Source: Elusimicrobiota bacterium
GTDB taxonomy: Bacteria; Elusimicrobiota; Elusimicrobia; UBA1565; UBA9628
DNA length: 15,468 bases
Assembly (NCBI GenBank): GCA_028717525.1
Contig: JAQUNT010000006.1
Location: 1-15,468, forward strand
Direction: 5' to 3'
The notes beneath the pieces are model-generated. The model worked only from the letters and a program-made list of their open reading frames with translations. It was not told the origin of the DNA and ran no database searches. The first letter of the stretch is position 1. Each line of letters starts with the position of its first letter. A program made the position numbers and the translations under genes. Positions 5,787-13,346 of the stretch are shown here, piece after piece.

Positions 5787-7472
5787 ATGAGGAACCGGGA
5801 TCGGCGCCGCGGGCGGAAGGGGTCCACCCTCCTGGAGACGGTCCTCGCCATCGTCATCATGAGCACGGCCGGCCTGGCCGTGCTCGCCATGCTCCAGCAG
5901 GCCATGATCGCGGCGGTGCGGACGCGCCGGCTGACCACCTGCTCCCAGCTGGCGCAGACCAGCATGGCGCGCCTCAAGAATATCAGCTTCTACAGCCTCT
6001 TCGCCGTGGACTCCGCCACCGCGTCGGCTAACTATGGCCTGCACGCGAACTACCCTTACCTGGCCGTGCTCAATGGAATCAAGGGCTCCGCGGCGGCCGC
6101 CAAGTTCGACCGCTTCAAGGTGGACGTGGTCTTCATGCGGCGCGACGCCACCAACGCGCTGGGCACGGGCAACGTCAACAACCTCATCCCCTTCTCCGAC
6201 GCCGACCATGACGGCGTGGACGACTACGACCCCGCCATTCGCTACTTCGACCAGAACGGAGACGGGGACTATTACGAGACCTACACGGCGGGGGGGCGGA
6301 CCGTGGCCGAGCAGCCCGATACGCACATGAAGCTGGTGACCCTGAGCCTGTACCGGCGCGGGGTCAAGGCCTGCGGGAGCACGGAGCTGGTCTCGCTGGA
6401 GCAATTCACCGGGGTCACCAATCCCGACAGCGAGTCCATGCTCTCCTTGGTGCTGGATTCGCCGGTCAACAACTCCTACGCCTACCGCAGGCTCACCAGC
6501 GCGCAGATCAGCGCCTTGGACCTGCCCATCGCCAACGCCTTCGCCTACGCGGCATCGACCATCACCTCCTACCGCGCCGACGGCGGCGCGGCCCTGGTCC
6601 TCTCCGGGCAGACCGCGCCTTTGGCCGTGGTCAACTTCTACGTGGGCGGCTCGGCCATACTCGCCACCAGCCCGGCCGCGGACAGCACCGGAGGCTTCGC
6701 CTTCGCCCCGGCCGCGGTGACCGCAGCCCTGAGCGAGGGCCAGAACCGGATCCGCGCCCAGGCGGTCAAGGGGACCTACAACTCGCCCAACGCGGAGTCC
6801 GCCGTCATCCTCGACAGCGATCCTCCGACCATCTCCGGGAATACCCCGACGGGCGGGGTCCCGACCTGCGGCCCGTACGTGGCGGCCGTGGTGGCCGACA
6901 CGACCACGGCGGCGGGCGCCGAGGCCAGCGGGATCTTCGCTCCCGCCCTCGCCATGAAGGTCAACGGCTCCACGGTGAGCTTCTCCTATGATCCCGCCTC
7001 GGGCGCGGTGGCCTGGACCGACCCCGGGACCGGCTGGGCGCCAGCGGCGGGCACCGGGACCTACATCGCGGCGGTGGAGGCGGGCGACTACGCCGGGTAC
7101 AAGGCCAGCGCCACCTGGTCCTTCACCATCAACACGCCGGGCACGGACAATTCCGCTCCGGCGGTGGCCGAAAAGAGCCCGATCGGAGGCTCCGCCGGCT
7201 CGGACCTGCCCACCATATCCGTGCGGGTCTTCGACCACCAGAGCGGCATCGTGCCCGCCAGCGTCCGGATGACGCTCGACGGCGTCGTCGTGGTCAGCTC
7301 CATGACCGCAGGCTCGGCCTACAACCCCGGCACCGGCCTGGTGTCCTACACGCCCGGCTGCGCTTTTCTGACCGGCAGCTCCCACGTCGTGCAGATCTCC
7401 GCGGACCACTGCGCCGCGGACCCGCCGGACAAGGTCAACAGCACGGATTCCTGGAGCTTCACGGTCCCATGA
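5787..7472 (+). CDS. Large PilV/GspI-like minor pilin with Ig-like ectodomain
   Basis: A 561-residue prepilin heading the first minor-pilin operon. An arginine/lysine-rich leader ends at Gly12; mature Ser13 starts STLLETVLAIVIM with the canonical Glu at +5 (Glu17) and a hydrophobic helix to about 38. SQLAQTSMARLKN (53-65) is the PilV/GspI-type helix motif and matches NLAQEKMEVLKN of the paralogue at 10120. Residues 138-164 contain DADHDGVDDYDP and DQNGDGDYYE, which look like calcium-binding loops. From about 265 to the end there are three beta-rich Ig-like repeats, the last two marked by DPPTIS/SAPAV starts and WSFTIN/WSFTVP ends. A GTG directly before the ATG is a possible alternative start. 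No Shine-Dalgarno sequence is visible. It overlaps the next gene by ATGA. Expected role: minor pilin at the pilus or pseudopilus tip, presenting the Ig-like stalk. Prepilin class is sure; the ligand is unknown. Confidence 0.88.
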   Translation: MRNRDRRRGRKGSTLLETVLAIVIMSTAGLAVLAMLQQAMIAAVRTRRLTTCSQLAQTSMARLKNISFYSLFAVDSATASANYGLHANYPYLAVLNGIKGSAAAAKFDRFKVDVVFMRRDATNALGTGNVNNLIPFSDADHDGVDDYDPAIRYFDQNGDGDYYETYTAGGRTVAEQPDTHMKLVTLSLYRRGVKACGSTELVSLEQFTGVTNPDSESMLSLVLDSPVNNSYAYRRLTSAQISALDLPIANAFAYAASTITSYRADGGAALVLSGQTAPLAVVNFYVGGSAILATSPAADSTGGFAFAPAAVTAALSEGQNRIRAQAVKGTYNSPNAESAVILDSDPPTISGNTPTGGVPTCGPYVAAVVADTTTAAGAEASGIFAPALAMKVNGSTVSFSYDPASGAVAWTDPGTGWAPAAGTGTYIAAVEAGDYAGYKASATWSFTINTPGTDNSAPAVAEKSPIGGSAGSDLPTISVRVFDHQSGIVPASVRMTLDGVVVVSSMTAGSAYNPGTGLVSYTPGCAFLTGSSHVVQISADHCAADPPDKVNSTDSWSFTVP

Positions 7473-8278
7473 GGCCCGAGCGCGCGCGCCGGGGCGTGAC
7501 CCTCACCGAGCTTATGATCGCCATGGCCCTGCTCGGCCTCATCGCGGTGAGCTTCGCGGGGTTCCTGCGCAGCATGCTCCGGGCCGGCATCCAGGCGCAG
7601 ACGCAGGTGCAGGGGACCGAGTCCGTGCGCCAGGCCCTGGCCCGGGTCGAGCTGGAGCTCAGCCATGCCGATCAGGTCACCATCGCCTCGGCCACCCTCG
7701 TGGAGTTCGTCGCGGACATAGACCACAGCCCCGTCTGGGACCCCGGCGGGGACACGGACGGCGACGGCATCCCCAACCTCCGCGACCCGGACACGGACTG
7801 CGACGCGGCCGCCATCCTCACCCCGGCGACCCGATGGCAGGCCGGCTACAACCTCACCGACGACGACGAGGACGGCGACGGCAAAGTCGACCTCAAGGAG
7901 CGCTTGTACTTCGCCGGCGGGGCCCTCTGGCAGGACCTGAGCGTCGACGAGGAGCCCTGGGGCCGGCGCGTCAGGAAGCTGCTGGCCGACGTGTCCACCT
8001 GCACCTTCACCTATTTGGGCAGCAAGGCCAACCAGCTGGGCATGAACTGCGACGGCAACGGGGACGGGATCGTCAGCGCCGCCGAGATCGACGCCTGCGC
8101 GCCTCCCGGCGGTCCGGGCGACGGCGACGGCCGGCTCGACACGGCCGGGGAATTCTCCTACGTCACCACCATCCGCATGAGCCTCGGCGTGGACGTCAAC
8201 CATGACGGGAAGTCCGACTACAGCCTGGAGACCGATGTCTATCCACCGCTCCTGCCGCTCAAGCCTCTGCAGCAGTAG
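7469..8278 (+). CDS. PilW/GspJ-like minor pilin with calcium-type loops
   Basis: A 269-residue prepilin whose ATG overlaps the previous stop (ATGA), so translation is probably coupled. Leader MRPERARRG; mature V10-TLTE with Glu14 at +5, then a hydrophobic helix to about 32. The following helix (QVQGTESVRQALARVELELSH has the PilW/GspJ spacing) fits a GspJ-type pseudopilin. The ectodomain is rich in acidic loops: DTDGDGIPNLRDPDTD (95-110), DDDEDGDGKVD (131-141), a near-perfect EF-hand-like loop D195-G-N-G-D-G-I-V-S-A-A-E206, GDGDGRLD (217-224) and DVNHDGKSD (242-250). These resemble thrombospondin type-3/dockerin-like calcium sites, so folding or binding may depend on calcium. It is the second gene of the V-W-X set and the counterpart of the 162-residue pilin at 12858, which lacks such loops. 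Confidence 0.86.
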   Translation: MRPERARRGVTLTELMIAMALLGLIAVSFAGFLRSMLRAGIQAQTQVQGTESVRQALARVELELSHADQVTIASATLVEFVADIDHSPVWDPGGDTDGDGIPNLRDPDTDCDAAAILTPATRWQAGYNLTDDDEDGDGKVDLKERLYFAGGALWQDLSVDEEPWGRRVRKLLADVSTCTFTYLGSKANQLGMNCDGNGDGIVSAAEIDACAPPGGPGDGDGRLDTAGEFSYVTTIRMSLGVDVNHDGKSDYSLETDVYPPLLPLKPLQQ

Positions 8279-9500
8279 GCCGGGCCAGGCGCTGATGCTG
8301 GCCTTCCTGCTGACCCTCTTCATCCTCCCTCTCGGGGTGATGACCTACCGGTACATACAGCAGGCCACGCGCGCCGCGGTCCAGGACGCGCGCCACAAGA
8401 CCTCCATCGGCTACGCCAACGGGGTGGTCGTGGACTACATGCGCCAGTTCTCCCAGGATCCCTACAGCGGCCATTACGACACCGGCACCCTCAACCGCAG
8501 CAGCCTGCTCTACTCCAACGGCTTCTCCACCGTCACCTTCATCGCGGACCGGGTCAAGCACTCCCTCTACCTCGACGCCACGGGCGGGGTGGGCTCGGCC
8601 GCGGCGCCCCTGGCCAAGCGCCGCGTGGAGGCGGTCATCCAGTTCGTTTCCCCGCTGACCAAGTACGGCACCATGATCAACGGCCCTTTCACCATCAGCG
8701 CCGACAACGTGGTCTACTCCGGGGGCATGTGGATCAACGGCACCCTGACCGTCTCGGGCAGCCCGGTGACCTGGAACGGCGGGCCCTTGATCGTCAACGG
8801 CAGCGTGGCCCAAGGGAGCGGCGCGGTGCTCAACGGCAGCCTGTACTACGGCGGGGCGAGCAAGGGGGCGCTCACGGTCAACGGCGGCGCCTACAATTTC
8901 GTGCCCAAGAACACCTGGCCGTCCATAGACCAGGACTTCTTCAACGCCAACTCCGGCTATCTCAGCACGGTCTCGCGCAGCATCGTGTTCAACTCCACCG
9001 ACAGCTTCACCGTAGTCAACGGCCCCTCCTTCCTCATCCCTTCGGTGGGCGCCATCCTCTTCTGCAGCGGCTGCAACTTCACCATCCACGGCGTGGTCAG
9101 CGGCCGCGTCACCGTGGTCGCGGCGGGGCCGGCGGGCTCGACCACCAAGGGCAACATCACCGTGGACGACAACCTCATCTACGTGGGAGCCAGCTCCATG
9201 TCCGCCACCTCGGCCAACTCCTTCGCGGCCCTGGCGACCAACAAGATCTACTTCAAGAAGAGCTCGGGCAGCATGTCCGTGGCCGGGACCTACTTCGTGG
9301 AGCAGGGCACCACCAACATGGCCCTGACCGGACCCGGCAGCAGCGGGGCCAGGTTCCAGCTCAACGGCGCGCGCAGCCAGGGCATGACGGTCACGGGCTT
9401 CCCGGGAGGGACCGTGCTCAGCTACGACCCGGGGCTGCTGGTCTACCCGCCGCCGGGGCTGCCCGAGACGCCCATGCTGGTCAATTACCGCGTGCGCTGA
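8235..9500 (+). CDS. PilX/GspK-like pilus assembly protein with beta-helix-like ectodomain
   Basis: 421 residues. I chose the ATG at 8235 because GGAG ends five bases upstream. An ATG at 8202 would add eleven unremarkable residues, and one at 8295 would remove the RPG leader site. It overlaps the preceding gene by 44 bases. RPG-QALMLAFLLTLFILPL (15-33) is a prepilin-like hydrophobic start without Glu at +5, the usual state for PilX/GspK. The rest is rich in short G/N/S/V beta repeats (ISADNVVYSGGMWINGTLTV, then TKGNITVDDNLIYVG), suggesting a beta-helix or polymer-forming fold. The C-terminus YDPGLLVYPPPGLPETP recalls DUF4900-type proteins often found beside pilins; I could not check this. It is third in the operon and likely completes a tip or priming complex with the two preceding pilins. 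Its paralogue is at 13346. Class is likely; the exact fold is uncertain. Confidence 0.8.
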   Translation: MSIHRSCRSSLCSSRPGQALMLAFLLTLFILPLGVMTYRYIQQATRAAVQDARHKTSIGYANGVVVDYMRQFSQDPYSGHYDTGTLNRSSLLYSNGFSTVTFIADRVKHSLYLDATGGVGSAAAPLAKRRVEAVIQFVSPLTKYGTMINGPFTISADNVVYSGGMWINGTLTVSGSPVTWNGGPLIVNGSVAQGSGAVLNGSLYYGGASKGALTVNGGAYNFVPKNTWPSIDQDFFNANSGYLSTVSRSIVFNSTDSFTVVNGPSFLIPSVGAILFCSGCNFTIHGVVSGRVTVVAAGPAGSTTKGNITVDDNLIYVGASSMSATSANSFAALATNKIYFKKSSGSMSVAGTYFVEQGTTNMALTGPGSSGARFQLNGARSQGMTVTGFPGGTVLSYDPGLLVYPPPGLPETPMLVNYRVR

Positions 9501-9545
9501 GACCGCGCCAACGACAGGCCCTGACTCGGCTTGACTCCGGGCGCA

Positions 9546-9574
9546 TTGACACGGCCCGGGGCGCGGAGTAAACT
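9546..9574 (+). promoter_or_regulatory. Sigma-70 promoter of the small pilin gene
   Basis: A perfect -35 TTGACA (9546-9551), a 17-base spacer and -10 TAAACT (9569-9574, four of six matches to TATAAT) point to 9609. Transcription should start near 9581, giving a leader of about 28 bases. GGCGGC (9580-9585) can pair with GCCGCC (9597-9602) in that leader, and no Shine-Dalgarno sequence precedes the ATG. This is the clearest housekeeping-type promoter in the window and differs from the twin elements before the fibre gene and the first minor-pilin operon. Confidence 0.75.
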
Positions 9575-9608
9575 GCAAAGGCGGCCTTCCGGCTGAGCCG
9601 CCATCCCA

Positions 9609-10046
9609 ATGCTGCGCCGTCGACACCTCCGCCGCGCCCGGGGCTTCACTCTCGTCGAGCTCATGATCGTGGTCGCGATCATCGGCATACTGACGGCCAT
9701 CGCCGTGCCGAAGTTCGGCTCCCTGCTGCGCAAGGCCCACGAAGGGGCGGCCAAGGGCAACCTGGGCCTGATCCGCTCGGCCCTGATCATCTACTACAGC
9801 GACATGGAGGGGCAATACCCGTCCGTCCTCGGCGCCCTGACCGTCAACGGCAGGTACCTGACGGTGCTGCCGTCGGCCGAGGCTCCCGGCTGGCACCCGC
9901 TGAGCTCCGCGATCAACTACGGCACGGTCCTCAGCGACTCCGGAGGCTGGCAGTACAACAACACGCCCGGCAGCCCGACCCTCGGGACGGTGCTGGTCAA
10001 CTGCACGCACACGGACACCAAGGGTTCGGTCTGGACGGCGTATTGA
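9609..10046 (+). CDS. Small type IV major pilin / GspG-like prepilin
   Basis: A 145-residue prepilin. The leader MLRRRHLRRARG ends at Gly12; mature FTLVELMIVVAIIGILTAIA is the textbook N-methylation segment with Phe13 at +1 and Glu17 at +5. AVPKFGSLLRKAHEGAAKGNLGLIRSAL (38-65 region) is the usual amphipathic helix, and IYYSDMEGQYPS follows as in GspG-type and major pilins. The C-terminal part is a small beta sheet with one cysteine (in VNCTHTDTKG). Size and architecture suit the repeating filament subunit, in contrast to the large minor pilins on both sides. It has its own sigma-70 promoter and a gap on each side, so it appears monocistronic and may be made in larger amounts. Whether it builds a type IV pilus or a type II secretion pseudopilus cannot be decided here, since no assembly genes are in the window. 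Confidence 0.93.
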   Translation: MLRRRHLRRARGFTLVELMIVVAIIGILTAIAVPKFGSLLRKAHEGAAKGNLGLIRSALIIYYSDMEGQYPSVLGALTVNGRYLTVLPSAEAPGWHPLSSAINYGTVLSDSGGWQYNNTPGSPTLGTVLVNCTHTDTKGSVWTAY

Positions 10047-10096
10047 TCTTTCTTGACCGTCTCCGAATCGGGAATCTGTCGATAGGTGCTCCTGTT

Positions 10097-10112
10097 TATG
10101 ATATAAAGGTGG
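10097..10112 (+). promoter_or_regulatory. Candidate -10 region and ribosome binding site for the second minor-pilin operon
   Basis: TATGAT (10097-10102) and the overlapping TATAAA (10102-10107) form an AT-rich -10-like patch in GC-rich DNA. AAGGTGGG (10106-10113) gives a Shine-Dalgarno-like site about seven bases before the ATG at 10120, one of the few good ones in this window. No convincing -35 is spaced correctly: a TTGACC at 10053-10058 is too far from these boxes. The promoter call is tentative; the ribosome site is better supported. Confidence 0.45.
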
Positions 10113-10119
10113 GTCAGCT

Positions 10120-12861
10120 ATGAGGCCCCGCAGCCGGCGCGGCGTGACGATCACCGAGCTCATGGTCGCCATGGTCATCCTGACCGTGGGCGTACTCGCG
10201 GGCGTGGGCACCTTCCAGTACATCACCAAGGCCATCTCCCAGGGGCGCCTGAAGACCATCGCCACCAACCTGGCCCAGGAGAAGATGGAGGTCCTCAAGA
10301 ACAAGTCCTATTCCTTGGTCCTGGTCACCACCTGCTCGCTCTCGAGCAGCGGCTACGACCCAGACTTCGTCTACGACAACGGCAGCTACCCCCTGGAGAC
10401 CATCACCCTGTGGGGCCTGCCGCCCCTGCACCGGGTCGTCAACATCGACTACGCCTCGGTCTCCGGGACCAGCGTCTCCACCATCCCCTACACCTCCAAC
10501 GACACCGGCATGAAGAAGATCACGGTCATCGTCTACTGGACCGAGCGCGGGGTCAACCGGCAGGTGCGGGTGGACAGCTACTACGAGAACCCCTCGGTGG
10601 CGACGCTCTCCACGGGCTTCAGCGGCACGGTCAGCATCTCGGGCGGCGGGCCCCTCAACGGGGCCTTGGTCCAGGTGGTGGGCTCGCCCAAGTGGCGCTC
10701 CTATACGGACTCCAGCGGCCGCTACAACTTCCAGGTCTCGCCGGGCAGTTGGACCTTGACCGCCTCATCCTCGGGCTTCGCCAGCGCGGTCAGCGCCACC
10801 CTCGGCGTCAGCCCGAGCATCTATCAGGACTGGAGCCCGTCCCTGACGCGCGTCTCCTCGGGCACGATCGCCGCGGACAGCGTCTACCGGGCCAACCCCA
10901 GCCTGGTCATCAGCCAGGTGGTGGCCTCCACGGTGCAGGCCGATAGCGGCTTCGACGCGCAGTACATCGAGCTGTTCAATCCCACCACCGCGCCCATCAA
11001 CATCGTCGGTGCCGGCTGCGTGCCCGCGCCCACCTGCGCCGACGCCAATCCGCTCATCAGGCTCAACATCGATTCCCCGTTCGGCTGCACCAAATACCGG
11101 ACCTGCATGAACGTCCAGCTCGTCTACAGGTCGACCTTCGTGGCTCCCGGGGGGTATTACCTCATCGGCAACATCTCCACTTTCACGGCCTTGGGGGTCC
11201 AGTACCTCGCCGATGCCGTCTACGCCGATGGCGCGTCCTGGCCGCAGGAATGCCCGGGAGCCGGCTCCTCCATCCCTTCTGCTGCCAGCGCCGACTGGAA
11301 CCCGCCCATGGTCAAGCGGATCATCAACTTCGAGGAGCCCAGCACGGGGCACGCCGGGTCCGTGTGGCTGACGGACAGCAGCGGCTACGTATACGACGCC
11401 GTGGGCTGGAAGCACAATACCAACGTCGGCTCCCACTGCGAGGGCACCTGCATCCAGCACAACGGGGGCTCTTCTGCGCAGGGGCTGCTGCGCGGCGACC
11501 AGGAGGTCCGGTTCTCGGCGGCCTGCGCCGCAGGGACCACCTACGGCCGGGCCTACGACTCCGGCAGCAACGACGACGACTTCTACTTCAACAACACCGC
11601 CGGCCCCATAGGGCTCGTGTACCGGCCCTTCAGCACGGCCGACTCCACGCAGACCGTCATCTCCGGCATACCCTCCACCGGGACCTTCGTCTTCGCTGAC
11701 GACGGCTACTCCGCGGGCGTGCTCTCCAGCGACAGCCCCCTCACCGGAGCGCAGGGTCAGGCCTGCCATAACTCCACCTTCAGCCTGGTCGGCGTCGGGA
11801 CGGGGACCTGGACGGTGGGCGCGGTCTGGAACGGCTCGAGCGCCACCGTGGCGGGCGTGCAGACGACCGCGGGTGTGGTGACCAATATCGCCAACTCCCT
11901 CACCACGCCGGCCTGGCCGGAGACGGGCCGCTACTACCTGAGCCTGCCCTACGCCTACACGGGCGGCCTGGTCCAGGGGCGGGTCTTCGGAGCGGGGCCC
12001 GACTACTCCGTGCGCCTGGGACCGGGCCAGGGCGGCATCAGGGTGGGCTCCAGCTACGGGACCACGACCTGGACCGACTCCCAGGGCTGGTACGCGCTGG
12101 CCCTGCCCACCGGGACCGTGACCATCACGGCCAACTCCGGCAACACCAACGCCAACTACATCGCCAGCGACTACGACGTGACCGTGACCCAGGGCGGGGT
12201 GACCACGGTCCCGGATTTTCACCTCGCCAAGGGCGCCACCATCAAGGGCTACGTGACGGCGGGCACCGGGGGCCTGGCCAACATTCCGGTCAACGCCTCG
12301 TGCGGGGCCGTCTACGAGGACACCTCGGACAGCACCGGGTACTTCTACATCTTCGTGGCCACCTCGGCGGCGCCCTACTCCCTCGCGCCGGTCCTCGACA
12401 CGGCGCAGAGCTACACCGCGGCCGCGGTCTCGCCCTGCTCCGGCACGGGGCCGATCTCCTGCGCCGTCGCCGCGCCCGGCAGCACCATCTTCATCGGCAC
12501 CTTCACCATCGTCGGCGCCATGGGCGCCATCCAGGGCAGCGTCAGTTATGACGGCAAGCCCATCACCACCGGGGTCCTGATCATGGCCAGCATCGGGGCC
12601 ATCAGCGACCCGCCGGCCCGGATCGTGGCTTCCTCGGCCCCGGCCCAGACCCCGATCTATGCGGTGACCAGCCAGGTCGACGGCGTCTACCGCCTGGAGG
12701 TGCGCTCCAGCACCATGACGGGCTACAACATGCGCGCCTTCTTCCCCATGGTCAACACCGATACCGGGGGCATCAGCTACCCAGGCGGCAGCAAGACCCT
12801 GTCGGGGGGCACCGTGGCCCCGGGGGCCACGGTCACCGGCAAGAACTTCTCATGGCCATGA
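10120..12861 (+). CDS. Giant PilV-like minor pilin with lamin-tail-like and carboxypeptidase-regulatory-like domains
   Basis: A 913-residue prepilin, several times longer than PilV/GspI. Leader MRPRSRRG; mature V9-TITE with Glu13 at +5; hydrophobic helix to about 31; NLAQEKMEVLKN (50-61) is the PilV-type helix. After a pilin-like domain to about 158 comes a CarboxypepD_reg/Cna-B-like unit (168-225: FSGTVSISGGGPLNGALVQV, then TDSSGRYNFQV). Residues 260-435 resemble a lamin-tail domain: SLVISQVV, QYIELFNPTTAPINIVG, APGGYYLIGN, VWLTDSSGYVYDAVGW. At least three more regulatory-like beta sandwiches follow (about 614-703, 704-795 and 803-910), each starting with a G-x-V/I-x-G strand and two containing a D-S-x-G-Y/W turn. 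About twelve cysteines, several clustered at 300-329, suggest extracellular disulphides. It heads the second V-W-X operon and overlaps the next gene by four bases. Probable pilus-tip adhesin. Prepilin class is certain; domain names rest on pattern reading. Confidence 0.87.
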   Translation: MRPRSRRGVTITELMVAMVILTVGVLAGVGTFQYITKAISQGRLKTIATNLAQEKMEVLKNKSYSLVLVTTCSLSSSGYDPDFVYDNGSYPLETITLWGLPPLHRVVNIDYASVSGTSVSTIPYTSNDTGMKKITVIVYWTERGVNRQVRVDSYYENPSVATLSTGFSGTVSISGGGPLNGALVQVVGSPKWRSYTDSSGRYNFQVSPGSWTLTASSSGFASAVSATLGVSPSIYQDWSPSLTRVSSGTIAADSVYRANPSLVISQVVASTVQADSGFDAQYIELFNPTTAPINIVGAGCVPAPTCADANPLIRLNIDSPFGCTKYRTCMNVQLVYRSTFVAPGGYYLIGNISTFTALGVQYLADAVYADGASWPQECPGAGSSIPSAASADWNPPMVKRIINFEEPSTGHAGSVWLTDSSGYVYDAVGWKHNTNVGSHCEGTCIQHNGGSSAQGLLRGDQEVRFSAACAAGTTYGRAYDSGSNDDDFYFNNTAGPIGLVYRPFSTADSTQTVISGIPSTGTFVFADDGYSAGVLSSDSPLTGAQGQACHNSTFSLVGVGTGTWTVGAVWNGSSATVAGVQTTAGVVTNIANSLTTPAWPETGRYYLSLPYAYTGGLVQGRVFGAGPDYSVRLGPGQGGIRVGSSYGTTTWTDSQGWYALALPTGTVTITANSGNTNANYIASDYDVTVTQGGVTTVPDFHLAKGATIKGYVTAGTGGLANIPVNASCGAVYEDTSDSTGYFYIFVATSAAPYSLAPVLDTAQSYTAAAVSPCSGTGPISCAVAAPGSTIFIGTFTIVGAMGAIQGSVSYDGKPITTGVLIMASIGAISDPPARIVASSAPAQTPIYAVTSQVDGVYRLEVRSSTMTGYNMRAFFPMVNTDTGGISYPGGSKTLSGGTVAPGATVTGKNFSWP

Positions 12862-13346
12862 ACCGGGCGCGCGGCTACACCCTGACCGAGATGATGGTGA
12901 CGGTGGCCATCGTCGGGATCCTCTCCATGGTGGCCGCCCCCCTGCTCGTGCAGATGACCAACTTCTGGAGGCAGACCACGGCGCGCAACATCATCCAGCG
13001 CGACGTGCGCGCCAGCCTCGACGTCATCGACCGCTTCTGCCGGCAGGCCAAGGCCGGCACCGTGATCGTGGACCAGGCCGCGGGCCAGCCGCCCTTCTCC
13101 CGCATCTCCTTCACCAGCGTGCAGGGCCAGAACGTCTCGTTCTTCCAGAGCGGCAGCAAGCTGTTCATGCAGCTGGGCTCCACGCTGACCATGCTCTCCT
13201 CCAATGTCGCTTTCATCGCCTTCACCTACCCCCGCTCCGACGACACCAGCATCATCTCCGTGGCCATCACCACGCAGGCTTCCACCTACCTGGGGGGCAC
13301 CAAGGCCCTGCAGCTCTCCATCCAGAAAGTGAGGATCATGAACTGA
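12858..13346 (+). CDS. PilW/GspJ-like minor pilin
   Basis: A 162-residue prepilin. The ATG at 12858 overlaps the preceding TGA as ATGA; an in-frame ATG at 12852 would add two residues and cannot be excluded. Leader MNRARG; mature Y7-TLTE with Glu11 at +5 and a hydrophobic segment (MMVTVAIVGILSMVAAPLLV). The next helix, DVRASLDVIDRFCRQA, is the GspJ/PilW-type pattern, followed by a compact domain ending in a beta strand (ALQLSIQKVRIMN). It is the second gene of the second V-W-X set. It lacks the acidic calcium-type loops of its counterpart at 7469 and is 107 residues shorter, close to the minimal family fold. It meets the next gene at TGATG, so all three genes are probably translated in a coupled way. 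Confidence 0.87.
   Translation: MNRARGYTLTEMMVTVAIVGILSMVAAPLLVQMTNFWRQTTARNIIQRDVRASLDVIDRFCRQAKAGTVIVDQAAGQPPFSRISFTSVQGQNVSFFQSGSKLFMQLGSTLTMLSSNVAFIAFTYPRSDDTSIISVAITTQASTYLGGTKALQLSIQKVRIMN

Noticed and set aside
10053..10058. TTGACC as -35 of the second minor-pilin operon
   Set aside because: It lies 38 bases before the nearest credible -10 (TATGAT at 10097), far beyond the usual 16-18 base spacer.
8259..10304. 681-codon open frame on the minus strand across three pilin genes
   Set aside because: Shadow of GC-rich coding sequence: repetitive R/G/A/V-rich translation, no domain, and it runs antisense to clear prepilin genes. The same applies to long minus-strand frames at 5748-7409, 10765-12222 and 13286-14683.
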